A stretch of 64,000 nt of DNA from Epilithonimonas hispanica (lineage in GTDB: Bacteria > Bacteroidota > Bacteroidia > Flavobacteriales > Weeksellaceae): NCBI RefSeq assembly GCF_003385395.1, contig NZ_QNUG01000002.1, positions 1-64,000 of the forward strand, in the 5' to 3' direction. Under the pieces are notes generated by a model that saw nothing but the letters and a program-made list of their open reading frames with translations, was not told the DNA's origin and did not search any database. A program made the position numbers and the translations under genes. Below are positions 18,658 to 26,081 of the stretch, in pieces. Positions within the stretch are counted from its first letter, which is position 1. Every line of letters begins with the position of its first letter.

Positions 18658-18712
18658 GCGGTTGTTTCCGTTTTGCGAGTGCAAATATGATACTCTTTTT
18701 TGAAACCTACAA
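18658..18712 (-). promoter_or_regulatory. Promoter P2 of the tRNA-tuf operon, second copy of the 32-bp repeat
   Basis: On the minus strand TTG (18710-18712), a 20-base spacer and CATATTTG (18682-18689) are followed by the same downstream 24 bases as P1. The copies are 139 bases apart. P2 lies 31 bases after the hpf stop. Confidence 0.6.
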
Positions 18713-18742
18713 GTATTTTTTTAGAAAAAACATATTTTTTTT

Positions 18743-19033
18743 CTAAGCTAATTCTTTTTTCTTGATTAGCAGTTTCTTAGCTGTTTCTACAGCATCATCT
18801 AAACTTTCCTCAAAACTAGCACACGTCTTCTTTACTACTATATCATTGCCCGGAATCTTCACAACAAGCTCAGTAGTTTTATTTTCTTTTTCTGAAGTAT
18901 TTTCTACTTTAAGGTAAACCGCAGCTTCTACAATTTTGTCATAAAAAGTTTCTAGCTTGGCTAATTTTTTCTCAATTCTTTCTTTTAATGGTTCGTGAGG
19001 TGTTACCCCAACAGTCTGAATTGTAATTTTCAT
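18743..19033 (-). CDS. hpf: Ribosome hibernation-promoting factor / RaiA family
   Basis: This short-form HPF/YfiA protein of 96 residues binds the 30S decoding region and stabilises inactive ribosomes in slow growth. It shows the family beta-alpha-beta layout: MKITIQTVGVTPHEPLKERI, then KLAKLETFYDKIVEAAVYLK, and a C-terminal helix with FEESLDDAVETAKKLLIKKK. It lacks the long C-terminal dimerisation domain of HPF-long. It lies 46 bases downstream of the Xer recombinase gene and is probably co-transcribed with it. Confidence 0.93.
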   Translation of the reverse strand: MKITIQTVGVTPHEPLKERIEKKLAKLETFYDKIVEAAVYLKVENTSEKENKTTELVVKIPGNDIVVKKTCASFEESLDDAVETAKKLLIKKKELA

Positions 19034-19079
19034 AACGTCTGTTTTAAATGGTTAAACAATAAAAATGTAAATATTTACT

Positions 19080-19967
19080 TCATATTATTTTTTTAGCTTC
19101 TCTCGGGTGTGCATTTTTATAAACCTCCTTGAGCTTTTCTATATTCGCACTTGTATATACTTGCGTACTGGCTAAACTAGAGTGTCCTAATATTTTTTGA
19201 ACCTTGGATATTTCCGCACCTTGATTCAAAACGTGGGTAGCAAAAGTATGCCTCAGAATATGTGGACTCTTTTTCTCTTTAGAAGTAACTACACTAAAGT
19301 ACTTATTAACGACCAAATACACAAACTTTTCGCCCAGTTTTTTCCCTTTTTTATTAACGAAAAAATAACGCTGGTTTTCTGAATTAGCCTTACGAACATT
19401 AAGATACAATTGAAGATCTAATAGCAATTCATCTGCAATAGGAATTATTCTAGCTTTGTTTCCTTTACCAATTACTAATATTTCTTTTTTGGAAAAATCA
19501 ACATTCTCCAACAAAAGATCACATAGCTCTGCTTTTCTAATCCCGGTTTGATATAAAGTTTCTATAATTAACTTGTCAAGCAATGTCATACTACCCACTT
19601 CTTCTACCTCCGATTTCATTTGATCCATTTCTTCAACAGAAAACGGGATTCGTTTTTCTGCGTAGAACTTAAGTGAGTCTATAGTCTCCATAGGAGAAAC
19701 TTTAATTTCTCCCACACGAAGCATAAAGACGTAAAAACTTCGCAGTGATGACAATTTCCTATTAATACTTCTTTTACTAAGTCCGGAATTACTCAAATCT
19801 ACAATAAAGTTTTTAATTACTTTTTTATGTACGTGGACAATATCTTCCGAAGCTTCAGTTTTTAAAACAAAGGTTGAAAAATCTGACAAATCTTTTTTGT
19901 AGTTGATCAACGTATGTGGAGAATATCGTTTTTCTACCTCAATGTAATCCAAGAATCTTTCTATCAT
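19080..19967 (-). CDS. xerC: Tyrosine recombinase XerC/XerD family
   Basis: A 295-residue site-specific recombinase of the kind that resolves chromosome dimers at dif. It has an N-terminal SAM-like DNA-binding domain (about residues 1-85: YIEVEKRYSPHTLINYKKDL) and a C-terminal catalytic domain. The catalytic residues are visible: R144 (TGIRKAEL), K168 (GKGNKAR), H236 and R239 (SPHILRHTFATH), H262 (LGHSS) and Y271 (TQVYTS). The setting between rpsU and hpf and the absence of mobile-element features argue for the housekeeping Xer protein rather than an integrase. XerC versus XerD cannot be decided from sequence alone. Confidence 0.93.
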   Translation of the reverse strand: MIERFLDYIEVEKRYSPHTLINYKKDLSDFSTFVLKTEASEDIVHVHKKVIKNFIVDLSNSGLSKRSINRKLSSLRSFYVFMLRVGEIKVSPMETIDSLKFYAEKRIPFSVEEMDQMKSEVEEVGSMTLLDKLIIETLYQTGIRKAELCDLLLENVDFSKKEILVIGKGNKARIIPIADELLLDLQLYLNVRKANSENQRYFFVNKKGKKLGEKFVYLVVNKYFSVVTSKEKKSPHILRHTFATHVLNQGAEISKVQKILGHSSLASTQVYTSANIEKLKEVYKNAHPREAKKII

Positions 19968-19981
19968 AGGTCTATAAATGC

Positions 19982-20019
19982 AAAATCACTTCCAAATATA
20001 GAAATTCGGAAGTGATTTT
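19982..20019 (-). terminator. Hairpin after rpsU
   Basis: A 12-bp perfect stem (19982-19993 with 20008-20019) lies 27 bases after the rpsU stop. The descending arm ends in TTTT, followed by GCATTTAT. The loop also holds TATATTTG (19993-20000), which could act as the -7 box for the Xer gene. Confidence 0.6.
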
Positions 20020-20045
20020 TATTATGTTTTGCTAAAAAAAGAACC

Positions 20046-20243
20046 TTAAGCTTGTTCTTCTTTGCTCAAGTTTCTTTGTTTATGAGCTGCTTTAAGTTTA
20101 GCTTGTCTCAAAGTTACAGAAGGCTTAATAAATTGTTGTCTAGATCTAAGTTGTTTTACAACTCTAGTTTTATCAAATTTTCTTTTGTACTTTTTTAAAG
20201 CTCTATCGATAGACTCTCCGTCTTTTACTGGTATTATTAACAT
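20046..20243 (-). CDS. rpsU: 30S ribosomal protein S21
   Basis: A 65-residue basic protein of the small subunit, involved in initiation. Characteristic segments are the N-terminal MLIIPVKDGESIDRALKKYK and the Arg/Lys-rich helical tail (RSRQQFIKPSVTLRQAKLKA). A promoter with good consensus lies just upstream. The 440 bases beyond, up to pdhB, are non-coding and repeat-rich. Confidence 0.97.
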   Translation of the reverse strand: MLIIPVKDGESIDRALKKYKRKFDKTRVVKQLRSRQQFIKPSVTLRQAKLKAAHKQRNLSKEEQA

Positions 20244-20266
20244 AATTTACATCTCATTTTGAGGTG

Positions 20267-20296
20267 CAAAAATAGAAATTATTTATTAATCTACAA
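20267..20296 (-). promoter_or_regulatory. Candidate rpsU promoter
   Basis: On the minus strand TTG (20294-20296), a 19-base spacer and TATTTTTG (20267-20274) match the Bacteroidota consensus. The ATG is about 24 bases further on. Confidence 0.65.
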
Positions 20297-20341
20297 ATTT
20301 TTACGGTTTTTATTTTAGAAATTTATATTGGTGTGATATTT

Positions 20342-20418
20342 TAACGCAAAGCCCGCTAAGATTTTTTGACATTATAGAAAATATTTTTAAGGTTCGCTAA
20401 GGCGCTTTTGCTCAGCAA
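20342..20418. repeat. Interspersed repeat family 1, copy 1
   Basis: The segment begins aacgcaaagcccgctaag and ends aaggttcgctaaggcg with a ctcagcaa end. It matches 41258-41332 along most of its length. It lies in the non-coding gap between rpsU and pdhB. Confidence 0.65.
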
Positions 20419-20429
20419 AGGTATAATCA

Positions 20430-20473
20430 TCATTCCGTAAAAATCCCCGCGATTTAGATTCCTACGGAATGAC
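20430..20473. repeat. Palindromic element with 10-bp arms
   Basis: Bases 20430-20439 (tcattccgta) and 20464-20473 (tacggaatga) are perfect reverse complements separated by 24 bases. It resembles dispersed cattccgta-type palindromes I recall from other Bacteroidota genomes. Only this one is in the window. Confidence 0.55.
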
Positions 20474-20519
20474 AAACTTGTATTTTTTAGTTGAATGTTA
20501 AATGGATGACAAGTCCCCT

Positions 20520-20640
20520 AGCCCCGATAGTAACGGCATCCTTTTTTGTCATTGCGGAGAGAAATTTCTAAAGATTACCTCACTTCGTTCGCAATGACAA
20601 AAAAGATATAGTGGATAGCGGGATTAAGCTCCTAAAAAAC
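20520..20640. repeat. Interspersed repeat family 2, copy 1
   Basis: Conserved outer flanks (tagcccc-gatagtaacggcatcc on the left and gatatagtggatagcggg followed by gctcctaaaaa on the right) are shared with 40251-40341. The core is a separate palindrome: 20543-20555 (ttttttgtcattg, within the left arm) pairs with 20593-20605 (caatgacaaaaaa). The flanks are themselves imperfectly complementary. Confidence 0.7.
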
Positions 20641-20649
20641 ATTTAATCA

Positions 20650-20676
20650 AAAAAAACTCCCGAATAAATCGGGAGT
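20650..20676 (-). terminator. pdhB terminator
   Basis: An 8-bp stem (20656-20663 with 20669-20676) is followed by a T run on the minus strand, 10 bases after the pdhB stop. Confidence 0.85.
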
Positions 20677-20686
20677 CTGTTATATC

Positions 20687-21670
20687 TTATGCTTTGATGT
20701 ACAAAGCGTTTTTGATTTCTTCTTTCACCTTGTCCACTTTCGGGAACCATTCCGCAAATAATGGTGCTGAATATGGTGCCGAAGCATCTGGTGTAGTGAT
20801 TCTCTTGATTGGCGCATCCAAATAGTCAAATGCTTTTTGTTGAACCATATAAGTAATCTCCGTAGAAATAGAAGCGAATGGCCAAGATTCTTCCAAAATT
20901 ACCAATCTGTTGGTTTTCTTCACAGACTCAAGAATTGTATCGTAATCCAAAGGACGGATTGTTCTAAGATCGATAACTTCTACAGAAATACCTTCTTTTT
21001 CTAAATCTTCTGCAGCCTGCAAGGCCACTTTCATAATCTTACCGAAAGAAACTAATGTTACATCTTTTCCTTCTTTTTTGATATCTGCTTTTCCGATTGG
21101 GATATAATATTCTTCCTCAGGAATTTCCATCTTATCGCCATACATCTGCTCAGACTCCATAAAGATTACTGGATCGTTATCTTGGATGGCTGACTTCAAA
21201 AGTCCTTTTGCATCATAAGGATTGGAAGGAACAATTACTTTAAGACCGGGACAGTTGGCATACCAGCTTTCGAAAGCTTGAGAGTGCGTTGCTCCCAACT
21301 GACCTGCAGAACCTGTTGGACCACGGAAAACAATTGGGCAATTCCATTGTCCGCCACTCATCTGATAAATCTTTGCAGCGTTATTGATAATTTGATCGAT
21401 AGCAACCATCGAGAAGTTGAAAGTCATATATTCTACAATCGGACGATTCCCGTTCATTGCAGCGCCAACAGAAATACCTGTAAAACCAAGTTCTGCGATA
21501 GGTGCATCGATGATTCTTTTTGCACCAAATTCATCTAACATCCCTTTAGAAGCTTTGTAAGCTCCGTTATACTCTGCAACTTCTTCTCCTACAAGAAAAA
21601 TAGACTCGTCTTTACGCATTTCTTCGCTCATCGCTTGAGCAATTACTTCACGAAATGTATGTTCTTTCAT
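20687..21670 (-). CDS. pdhB: Pyruvate dehydrogenase E1 component, beta subunit
   Basis: The beta subunit of the thiamine-dependent E1 of pyruvate (or a related 2-oxo acid) dehydrogenase, 327 residues. It has the transketolase-like pyrimidine-binding domain (HTFREVIAQAMSEEMRKDES; GAYKASKGML; IGISVGAAMNG-like FTGISVGAAMNG) and the C-terminal domain (VIDLRTIRPLDYDTILESVK; VILEESWPFASI). I place the start at the ATG 21668-21670 (MKEHTF). The open frame extends 27 codons upstream but that stretch is unlike the family. No E1-alpha or E2 gene is adjacent, so the complex is split. A branched-chain E1-beta is the main alternative. Confidence 0.93.
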   Translation of the reverse strand: MKEHTFREVIAQAMSEEMRKDESIFLVGEEVAEYNGAYKASKGMLDEFGAKRIIDAPIAELGFTGISVGAAMNGNRPIVEYMTFNFSMVAIDQIINNAAKIYQMSGGQWNCPIVFRGPTGSAGQLGATHSQAFESWYANCPGLKVIVPSNPYDAKGLLKSAIQDNDPVIFMESEQMYGDKMEIPEEEYYIPIGKADIKKEGKDVTLVSFGKIMKVALQAAEDLEKEGISVEVIDLRTIRPLDYDTILESVKKTNRLVILEESWPFASISTEITYMVQQKAFDYLDAPIKRITTPDASAPYSAPLFAEWFPKVDKVKEEIKNALYIKA

Positions 21671-21734
21671 TTTGAAAAATGTTTCTTTTAAATTTTGAAT
21701 TACAAAAGTATTAATTTTTTTGTTATGCTGATAA

Positions 21735-21761
21735 TAAAAAAAGGCTCCCAAAAGGAAGCCT
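21735..21761 (-). terminator. Terminator after the DUF2147 gene
   Basis: A stem with one bulge (21742-21748 with 21754-21761) is followed by a run of seven Ts on the minus strand, 20 bases after the stop at 21782. Confidence 0.8.
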
Positions 21762-21781
21762 GCATAATATCATAGAATTAA

Positions 21782-22201
21782 TTATTTTACTTGATGCCAT
21801 GTTTGTGTTTTAACAGCAATTCCTAAAATAATCGCTTTCACTTTCAACACATCTCCCTCTCTTACAATCTCGGTTTTATAAGATTTTCCATCTTTTGGAT
21901 TGGTAATAGTTCCACCAGAAAACTCGTTACCATCTTTGGAAAGACCACGAATAATCTCCAGCCCAACTAAAGGTTTGTTTTTTCTGTCATCTTTACACTT
22001 TACGCAGTTTGCGTTTTCCGGCTTTATCAACAATTGCGAAATTTTACCGTAATATTTACCGTCTGATTTTTTCCAAATCTCAACGATAGATTTTGCTTTT
22101 CCCGTTTCGTCGTCAATGGTTTTCCATTTTCCTTCGATTTGAGCGAATGATAAAACCCCGATGAATGAAAAGGCAAGTGATAATAATAACTTTTTACTCA
22201 T
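21782..22201 (-). CDS. DUF2147 family exported protein
   Basis: This 139-residue protein has a signal peptide (MSKKLLLSLAFSFIGVLSFAQ) and a mature domain typical of DUF2147: IEGKWKTIDDETGKAKSIVE, YYGKISQLL, a CxxC-like pair (NCVKCKDDRKNKPLVGLEII) and GGTITNPKDGKSYKTEI. The family is periplasmic or secreted with no known reaction. I chose the ATG at 22199-22201 because the frame's upstream 15 residues are hydrophilic and would bury the signal peptide. It is a single gene with its own terminator. Confidence 0.88.
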   Translation of the reverse strand: MSKKLLLSLAFSFIGVLSFAQIEGKWKTIDDETGKAKSIVEIWKKSDGKYYGKISQLLIKPENANCVKCKDDRKNKPLVGLEIIRGLSKDGNEFSGGTITNPKDGKSYKTEIVREGDVLKVKAIILGIAVKTQTWHQVK

Positions 22202-22408
22202 TGTAAAAACATTTTTGTTTTGGTATTCGTGAATCTTCGATTTCATTGTCTTTTATTTTAAGTTGTTTTGTTTTTGATAAGCTTTTCTTGTTAACGTTAA
22301 ATTAACATTGTTAAAAATATAAATTTATTTTAAACAAACAATAATTATTTGCTATCCAAAGCATAAATAACACCACTTACAAGATTTTTCCTGTTTTAAA
22401 CACTTATT

Positions 22409-24328
22409 TTACCTTAGTTTTCTATTGATGACTCTATCCATATAATCCTGATACCAGGCTTTTGTTTTTTCGATTCCTAGTTTTTGTTCTGGATTAAGGT
22501 TTTTATTCAAAATATTTTTGGATAAAGCTAAATCCGATTTGTCGTAAATTCCCGTCACTTCTTTTCCATTAAAGATATAAATGTAATTCCCAATAATCAT
22601 CTGCTCATTAATTGCATCAGAATTAACAATCATATAATCTTCATTTTTATCAGACAGCAAACTTCTACCCCAACTTCTAATCTTTTTATTATATCCTAGC
22701 AAATCTGCTAAAGTTGGATATATGTCAATCTGTTGAGCAAATCTGTCATCAACACCTTTCAAATTATATTTAGGATTTGGAGAGAAAAACAAAAGCGGAA
22801 TCGCGAATCGGTTCATCGCTTTTTGATATTCGGGATAATTGATTTGATTGGTGTGGTCGGCTGTAATTACAAAAATTGTATTCTGATACCAAGGTTGTTT
22901 ACTCGCCGTTTCAAAGAATTTTTTCAAAGAATAATCCGTGTACTGAATAGGTTCGTGAATCTGCAATGTTCCTTTTTTAAATTTTCCATTATATTTTTCA
23001 GGAATTTTAAACGGATCGTGAGAAGACGCTGAAAATAAGGTTGACATAAATGGCTGTTGCTTGCCTATATTCTTAGCGTAATATTGAAAAAATGGTTCAT
23101 CCCAAATTGCCCAAATCCCGTCAAAATCTTCATCTTTATTATATTCGGTTTTTCCAAAATAATGTTTGAAGCCTAAGATATTTCCAAATCCCTGAAATCC
23201 CATAGAACCATTCGGTGCTCCGTGATAGAAACTCGTATCATAACCCAAATCATTACAAACAGAAACAATGGATTGTATTTTCTGATTGGAATAAGGCGAA
23301 CTTGTGAAAGCATCTGTCAAACTCGGGATTCCTGCCAAAACTGAACTCATTCCATGGATAGATTGCCTTCCGTTGGCAAAAGTATTGGTGAAAATTAAAC
23401 TTTGACCAGCCAAGCTATCCAAAAACGGTGTGTAAGAAACAAAATCTTTAATATTATTTTCTTTGTTAAATGCTCCAGAATATTCTTTTCCAAAACTTTC
23501 CATAATGAAAATCACAACATTTGGTTTTGAATCAACTTCTCGCTGATATAACTTATAAGGTTTAATTTCTTGATTAATGAATTTCTCATCCACAAAATGG
23601 ACGAGCTTAAAATTATTAGTTCCAATCGTCCTGAAAAATGAAAAAACGCTATTCAAAACAATATTTGCCTGCAGTGGATTGCTCACGTGTTTATTGGCAT
23701 CCACCAAATTAATCGGTCTTGTAGAATGTTTGAAATCGCCTCGGATTCCGCCAACAACCAAAGTTGCAATCAAGCATAAACTTATAATAGATGAAACAAA
23801 ATAGACAATCAGATTCTTAGGTTTTTCATCATTAATTTTAACTTTTTTATAAAGAAAAATCCACAGAAGCAAAACTAAAATAAACCAAACAATAACAAAC
23901 GGATGCTGTAGAATTGCATTCCAAAATATTCTTCCAAGATTATTTTCGTGCTTCCCAACTTCAATCGCCGCAGACGTTAATCTCGCCTGACTGAATCGAT
24001 AATAAATCATATCGCCAAAGTTCAGAGAGTAAGCAATTCCATTCGTAATAAAATACCAATAGAAAAGAAATTTCTGATAGCTTTTTCTTGAATTAATAAC
24101 CAACGGAATGATACTTAGTAAAATAAAAACTGCATTTACATATAAGATTGCAGTGGTGTCAAACGCAGTTCCGTAATAAGACAAATTAAAATATTCTGAT
24201 ATCCCGTCAACTTTTATAAGGTCTTTATTGAATAGCCAAAACAACAATCTCGCAATCTGGTAAAAGATAAACACCAGAAAAAGTCTGTAAATCAAGGCAA
24301 ACAATTCCCGCCCTCTTAAATTCTTCAT
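22409..24328 (-). CDS. LTA-synthase-like membrane sulfatase/phosphoglycerol transferase
   Basis: The protein has 639 residues. The N-terminal 200 contain about five membrane helices (15-33, 60-78, 86-102, 140-160, 173-195). An extracytoplasmic alkaline-phosphatase-type sulfatase domain follows. Metal-site residues are visible: E277 in FIMESFG, S323 in ANGRQSIHG at the nucleophile position, and a DH pair in ITADHTNQ. Gram-positive relatives make lipoteichoic acid. Gram-negative relatives transfer phosphoglycerol or phosphoethanolamine to envelope glycans. The Bacteroidota substrate is unknown. It diverges from the phospholipid gene pssA with only 49 bases between, and both promoters sit in that gap. 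Confidence 0.88.
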   Translation of the reverse strand: MKNLRGRELFALIYRLFLVFIFYQIARLLFWLFNKDLIKVDGISEYFNLSYYGTAFDTTAILYVNAVFILLSIIPLVINSRKSYQKFLFYWYFITNGIAYSLNFGDMIYYRFSQARLTSAAIEVGKHENNLGRIFWNAILQHPFVIVWFILVLLLWIFLYKKVKINDEKPKNLIVYFVSSIISLCLIATLVVGGIRGDFKHSTRPINLVDANKHVSNPLQANIVLNSVFSFFRTIGTNNFKLVHFVDEKFINQEIKPYKLYQREVDSKPNVVIFIMESFGKEYSGAFNKENNIKDFVSYTPFLDSLAGQSLIFTNTFANGRQSIHGMSSVLAGIPSLTDAFTSSPYSNQKIQSIVSVCNDLGYDTSFYHGAPNGSMGFQGFGNILGFKHYFGKTEYNKDEDFDGIWAIWDEPFFQYYAKNIGKQQPFMSTLFSASSHDPFKIPEKYNGKFKKGTLQIHEPIQYTDYSLKKFFETASKQPWYQNTIFVITADHTNQINYPEYQKAMNRFAIPLLFFSPNPKYNLKGVDDRFAQQIDIYPTLADLLGYNKKIRSWGRSLLSDKNEDYMIVNSDAINEQMIIGNYIYIFNGKEVTGIYDKSDLALSKNILNKNLNPEQKLGIEKTKAWYQDYMDRVINRKLR

Positions 24329-24332
24329 TTTG

Positions 24333-24340
24333 CAAAATTA
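24333..24340 (-). promoter_or_regulatory. -7 box of the sulfatase gene
   Basis: TAATTTTG on the minus strand ends four bases before the ATG (24326-24328), so transcription should start at or beside the start codon. Confidence 0.5.
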
Positions 24341-24365
24341 AAACTTTCCTTGTATTAGTTTTTAC

Positions 24366-24373
24366 TATTTTTG
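24366..24373 (+). promoter_or_regulatory. -7 box of pssA
   Basis: TATTTTTG ends four bases before the ATG at 24378, mirroring the box of the divergent gene. A leaderless or nearly leaderless mRNA is expected. Confidence 0.5.
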
Positions 24374-24377
24374 TGAT

Positions 24378-25079
24378 ATGAATTTCATCAAGAATAACCT
24401 CGCCAATGCTTTTACTTTAGGGAATCTTTTTTCCGGATGTGTTGGTATCATTCATCTATTTTTAGGCGATTATCAAACAACAGCAATTTGTATTATTATT
24501 TCTTTGATTCTTGATTTTTTTGACGGCTTCATCGCAAGAGCATTGGGTTCCAGCAGCAACCTTGGTGGACAACTAGATTCTTTGGCTGATATGGTAAGTT
24601 TTGGATTTTTGCCTGGAATTACAATTTATATTGCTTTACTCGAAAGTATGTCCAAAGAAAGCAATATTGGAATCTACGCAGGAATTTTCATTACGCTTTT
24701 CTCTTGCCTTAGATTAGCCATTTTTAATTTGGATGATGACCAGAAATATTACTTCAAAGGTTTGAATACGCCAAGTAATACGATTTTGATTTTTGGTTTG
24801 TATTATGCTTTTAAAGAGAATAACAGTTTTGCATTTTTATTCCAAAATCAAGAATTGTACTTATATTTTTTAGTTGCTATCAGTTCTTTTCTTTTGGTAA
24901 GTCCAATCAAAATGATTGCAATGAAATTCAAATCAAAACAATTAAAAGATAATTATCCAAAACTGGCTTTATTAATTGGTGGAATTTTGATTTTATTAAT
25001 TTTTAAAACAACTGGAATTCCATTAGTGATTATATATTACATTTTAATCTCATTAATATTCCAAAAACAACTTAAATAA
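24378..25079 (+). CDS. pssA: CDP-diacylglycerol-serine O-phosphatidyltransferase
   Basis: This 233-residue integral membrane enzyme makes phosphatidylserine, the precursor of phosphatidylethanolamine. The CDP-alcohol phosphotransferase signature DG-x2-AR-x8-G-x3-D-x3-D is complete: D49 G50, A53 R54, G63, D67, D71. Six to eight hydrophobic segments cover the rest. The gene is divergent from the LTA-synthase-like gene. No psd gene is nearby. The TAnnTTTG box ends only four bases before the ATG. Confidence 0.95.
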   Translation: MNFIKNNLANAFTLGNLFSGCVGIIHLFLGDYQTTAICIIISLILDFFDGFIARALGSSSNLGGQLDSLADMVSFGFLPGITIYIALLESMSKESNIGIYAGIFITLFSCLRLAIFNLDDDQKYYFKGLNTPSNTILIFGLYYAFKENNSFAFLFQNQELYLYFLVAISSFLLVSPIKMIAMKFKSKQLKDNYPKLALLIGGILILLIFKTTGIPLVIIYYILISLIFQKQLK

Positions 25080-25154
25080 TTATAAATTATGAATGATTAA
25101 TTATAAATGTAAAAATCACTCATAACTCTTAATTAACAACTTCAATTATAAAAA

Positions 25155-25919
25155 ATGAATTTAAAACTCCATAAACCACTTTGCATTTTCGATTTGGAAA
25201 CAACCGGAACCAACATTGGAAAAGACAGAATCGTAGAAATTTGTATTCTAAAAGTCAATCCTGATTCTTCAAGAGAAAGTAAAACTTGGCGCGTGAATCC
25301 AGAAATGGCAATTCCAAAAGAATCTTCCGCAATCCACGGAATCTATGATGAAGATGTTGCAGAAGCTCCAACTTTCCGAGACATTGCGCCAAAAGTAATG
25401 GCAATGATTAAGGATTCTGATTTAGGAGGTTTCAATTCTAATAGATTTGACATTCCTGTTTTGGCTGAGGAAATGTTACGAGCTGATGTCGATTTTGACC
25501 TTAGTAAACATCGTTTTGTAGATGCGCAAACCATTTTCTTTAAAAAAGAACCGCGAAATCTTGGCGCTGCTTATCGATTCTATTGTGGAAAAACTTTGGA
25601 AAATGCGCATTCTGCTGAAGCTGATGTAATGGCAACTTTTGAAGTTTTGGATGCTCAAGTTGGAAAATATGATGATGTTCCGAATGAAATTGCAGAGTTA
25701 AGTGATTTCTCTTCTCAAAAAAGATTTGCTGATTTAGCGGGAATGATTCATTTTAATGAAAAAGAACAAGAGATTTTTGCTTTCGGAAAATATAAAGGTC
25801 AAGTTGTAAAAGAAGTTTTTCAAAAAGATTTGGGTTATTACGGCTGGCTTCAAAGTGCGGATTTCCCACTTTACACGAAGAAGATATTCACAAAGATTCA
25901 GTTGAAGTCAAGGTTTTAA
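25155..25919 (+). CDS. DEDD-type 3'-5' exonuclease (DnaQ-like)
   Basis: A 254-residue protein. Residues 8-170 form an exonuclease domain with Exo I CIFDLETTGTNIGKDRIVEI (D13, E15), Exo II around GFNSNRFDIPVL and Exo III NAHSAEADVMATFEV (H and D), the DEDDh arrangement. The C-terminal 50 residues (FAFGKYKGQVVKEVF, YYGWLQSADFP) form the small domain often found behind such exonucleases. It could be a proofreading subunit or a stand-alone repair or RNA-processing nuclease. The context does not decide. The upstream 75 bases are AT-only filler. The ATG 25155 gives the full domain. Confidence 0.88.
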   Translation: MNLKLHKPLCIFDLETTGTNIGKDRIVEICILKVNPDSSRESKTWRVNPEMAIPKESSAIHGIYDEDVAEAPTFRDIAPKVMAMIKDSDLGGFNSNRFDIPVLAEEMLRADVDFDLSKHRFVDAQTIFFKKEPRNLGAAYRFYCGKTLENAHSAEADVMATFEVLDAQVGKYDDVPNEIAELSDFSSQKRFADLAGMIHFNEKEQEIFAFGKYKGQVVKEVFQKDLGYYGWLQSADFPLYTKKIFTKIQLKSRF

Positions 25920-25938
25920 TCCTCAAATTTTCACAAAA

Positions 25939-26063
25939 CCGCAAAAGTCACAAAAGCTTTCTAATTATTACTAACATCTAATTAAGAACAAAAAAGGGTT
26001 ATTTCTACTCTTTTTTAACTTTAAAAATATATTTGGAATTTTATTCTTTTGTGACTTTTGTGG
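25939..26063. repeat. MITE-like inverted repeat, 18-bp arms
   Basis: Bases 25939-25956 (ccgcaaaagtcacaaaag) and 26046-26063 are reverse complements at 17 of 18 positions, enclosing 89 AT-rich bases with no frame. It fills the gap between the exonuclease and the FAH-family gene. Confidence 0.65.
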
Positions 26064-26081
26064 TATAAAATAAATAATATT

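Noticed and set aside
18519-18689. Two 32-bp direct repeats as a minimal CRISPR
   Set aside because: There are only two units, the gap is 107 bases, there is no leader or cas gene, and the repeats have promoter geometry.
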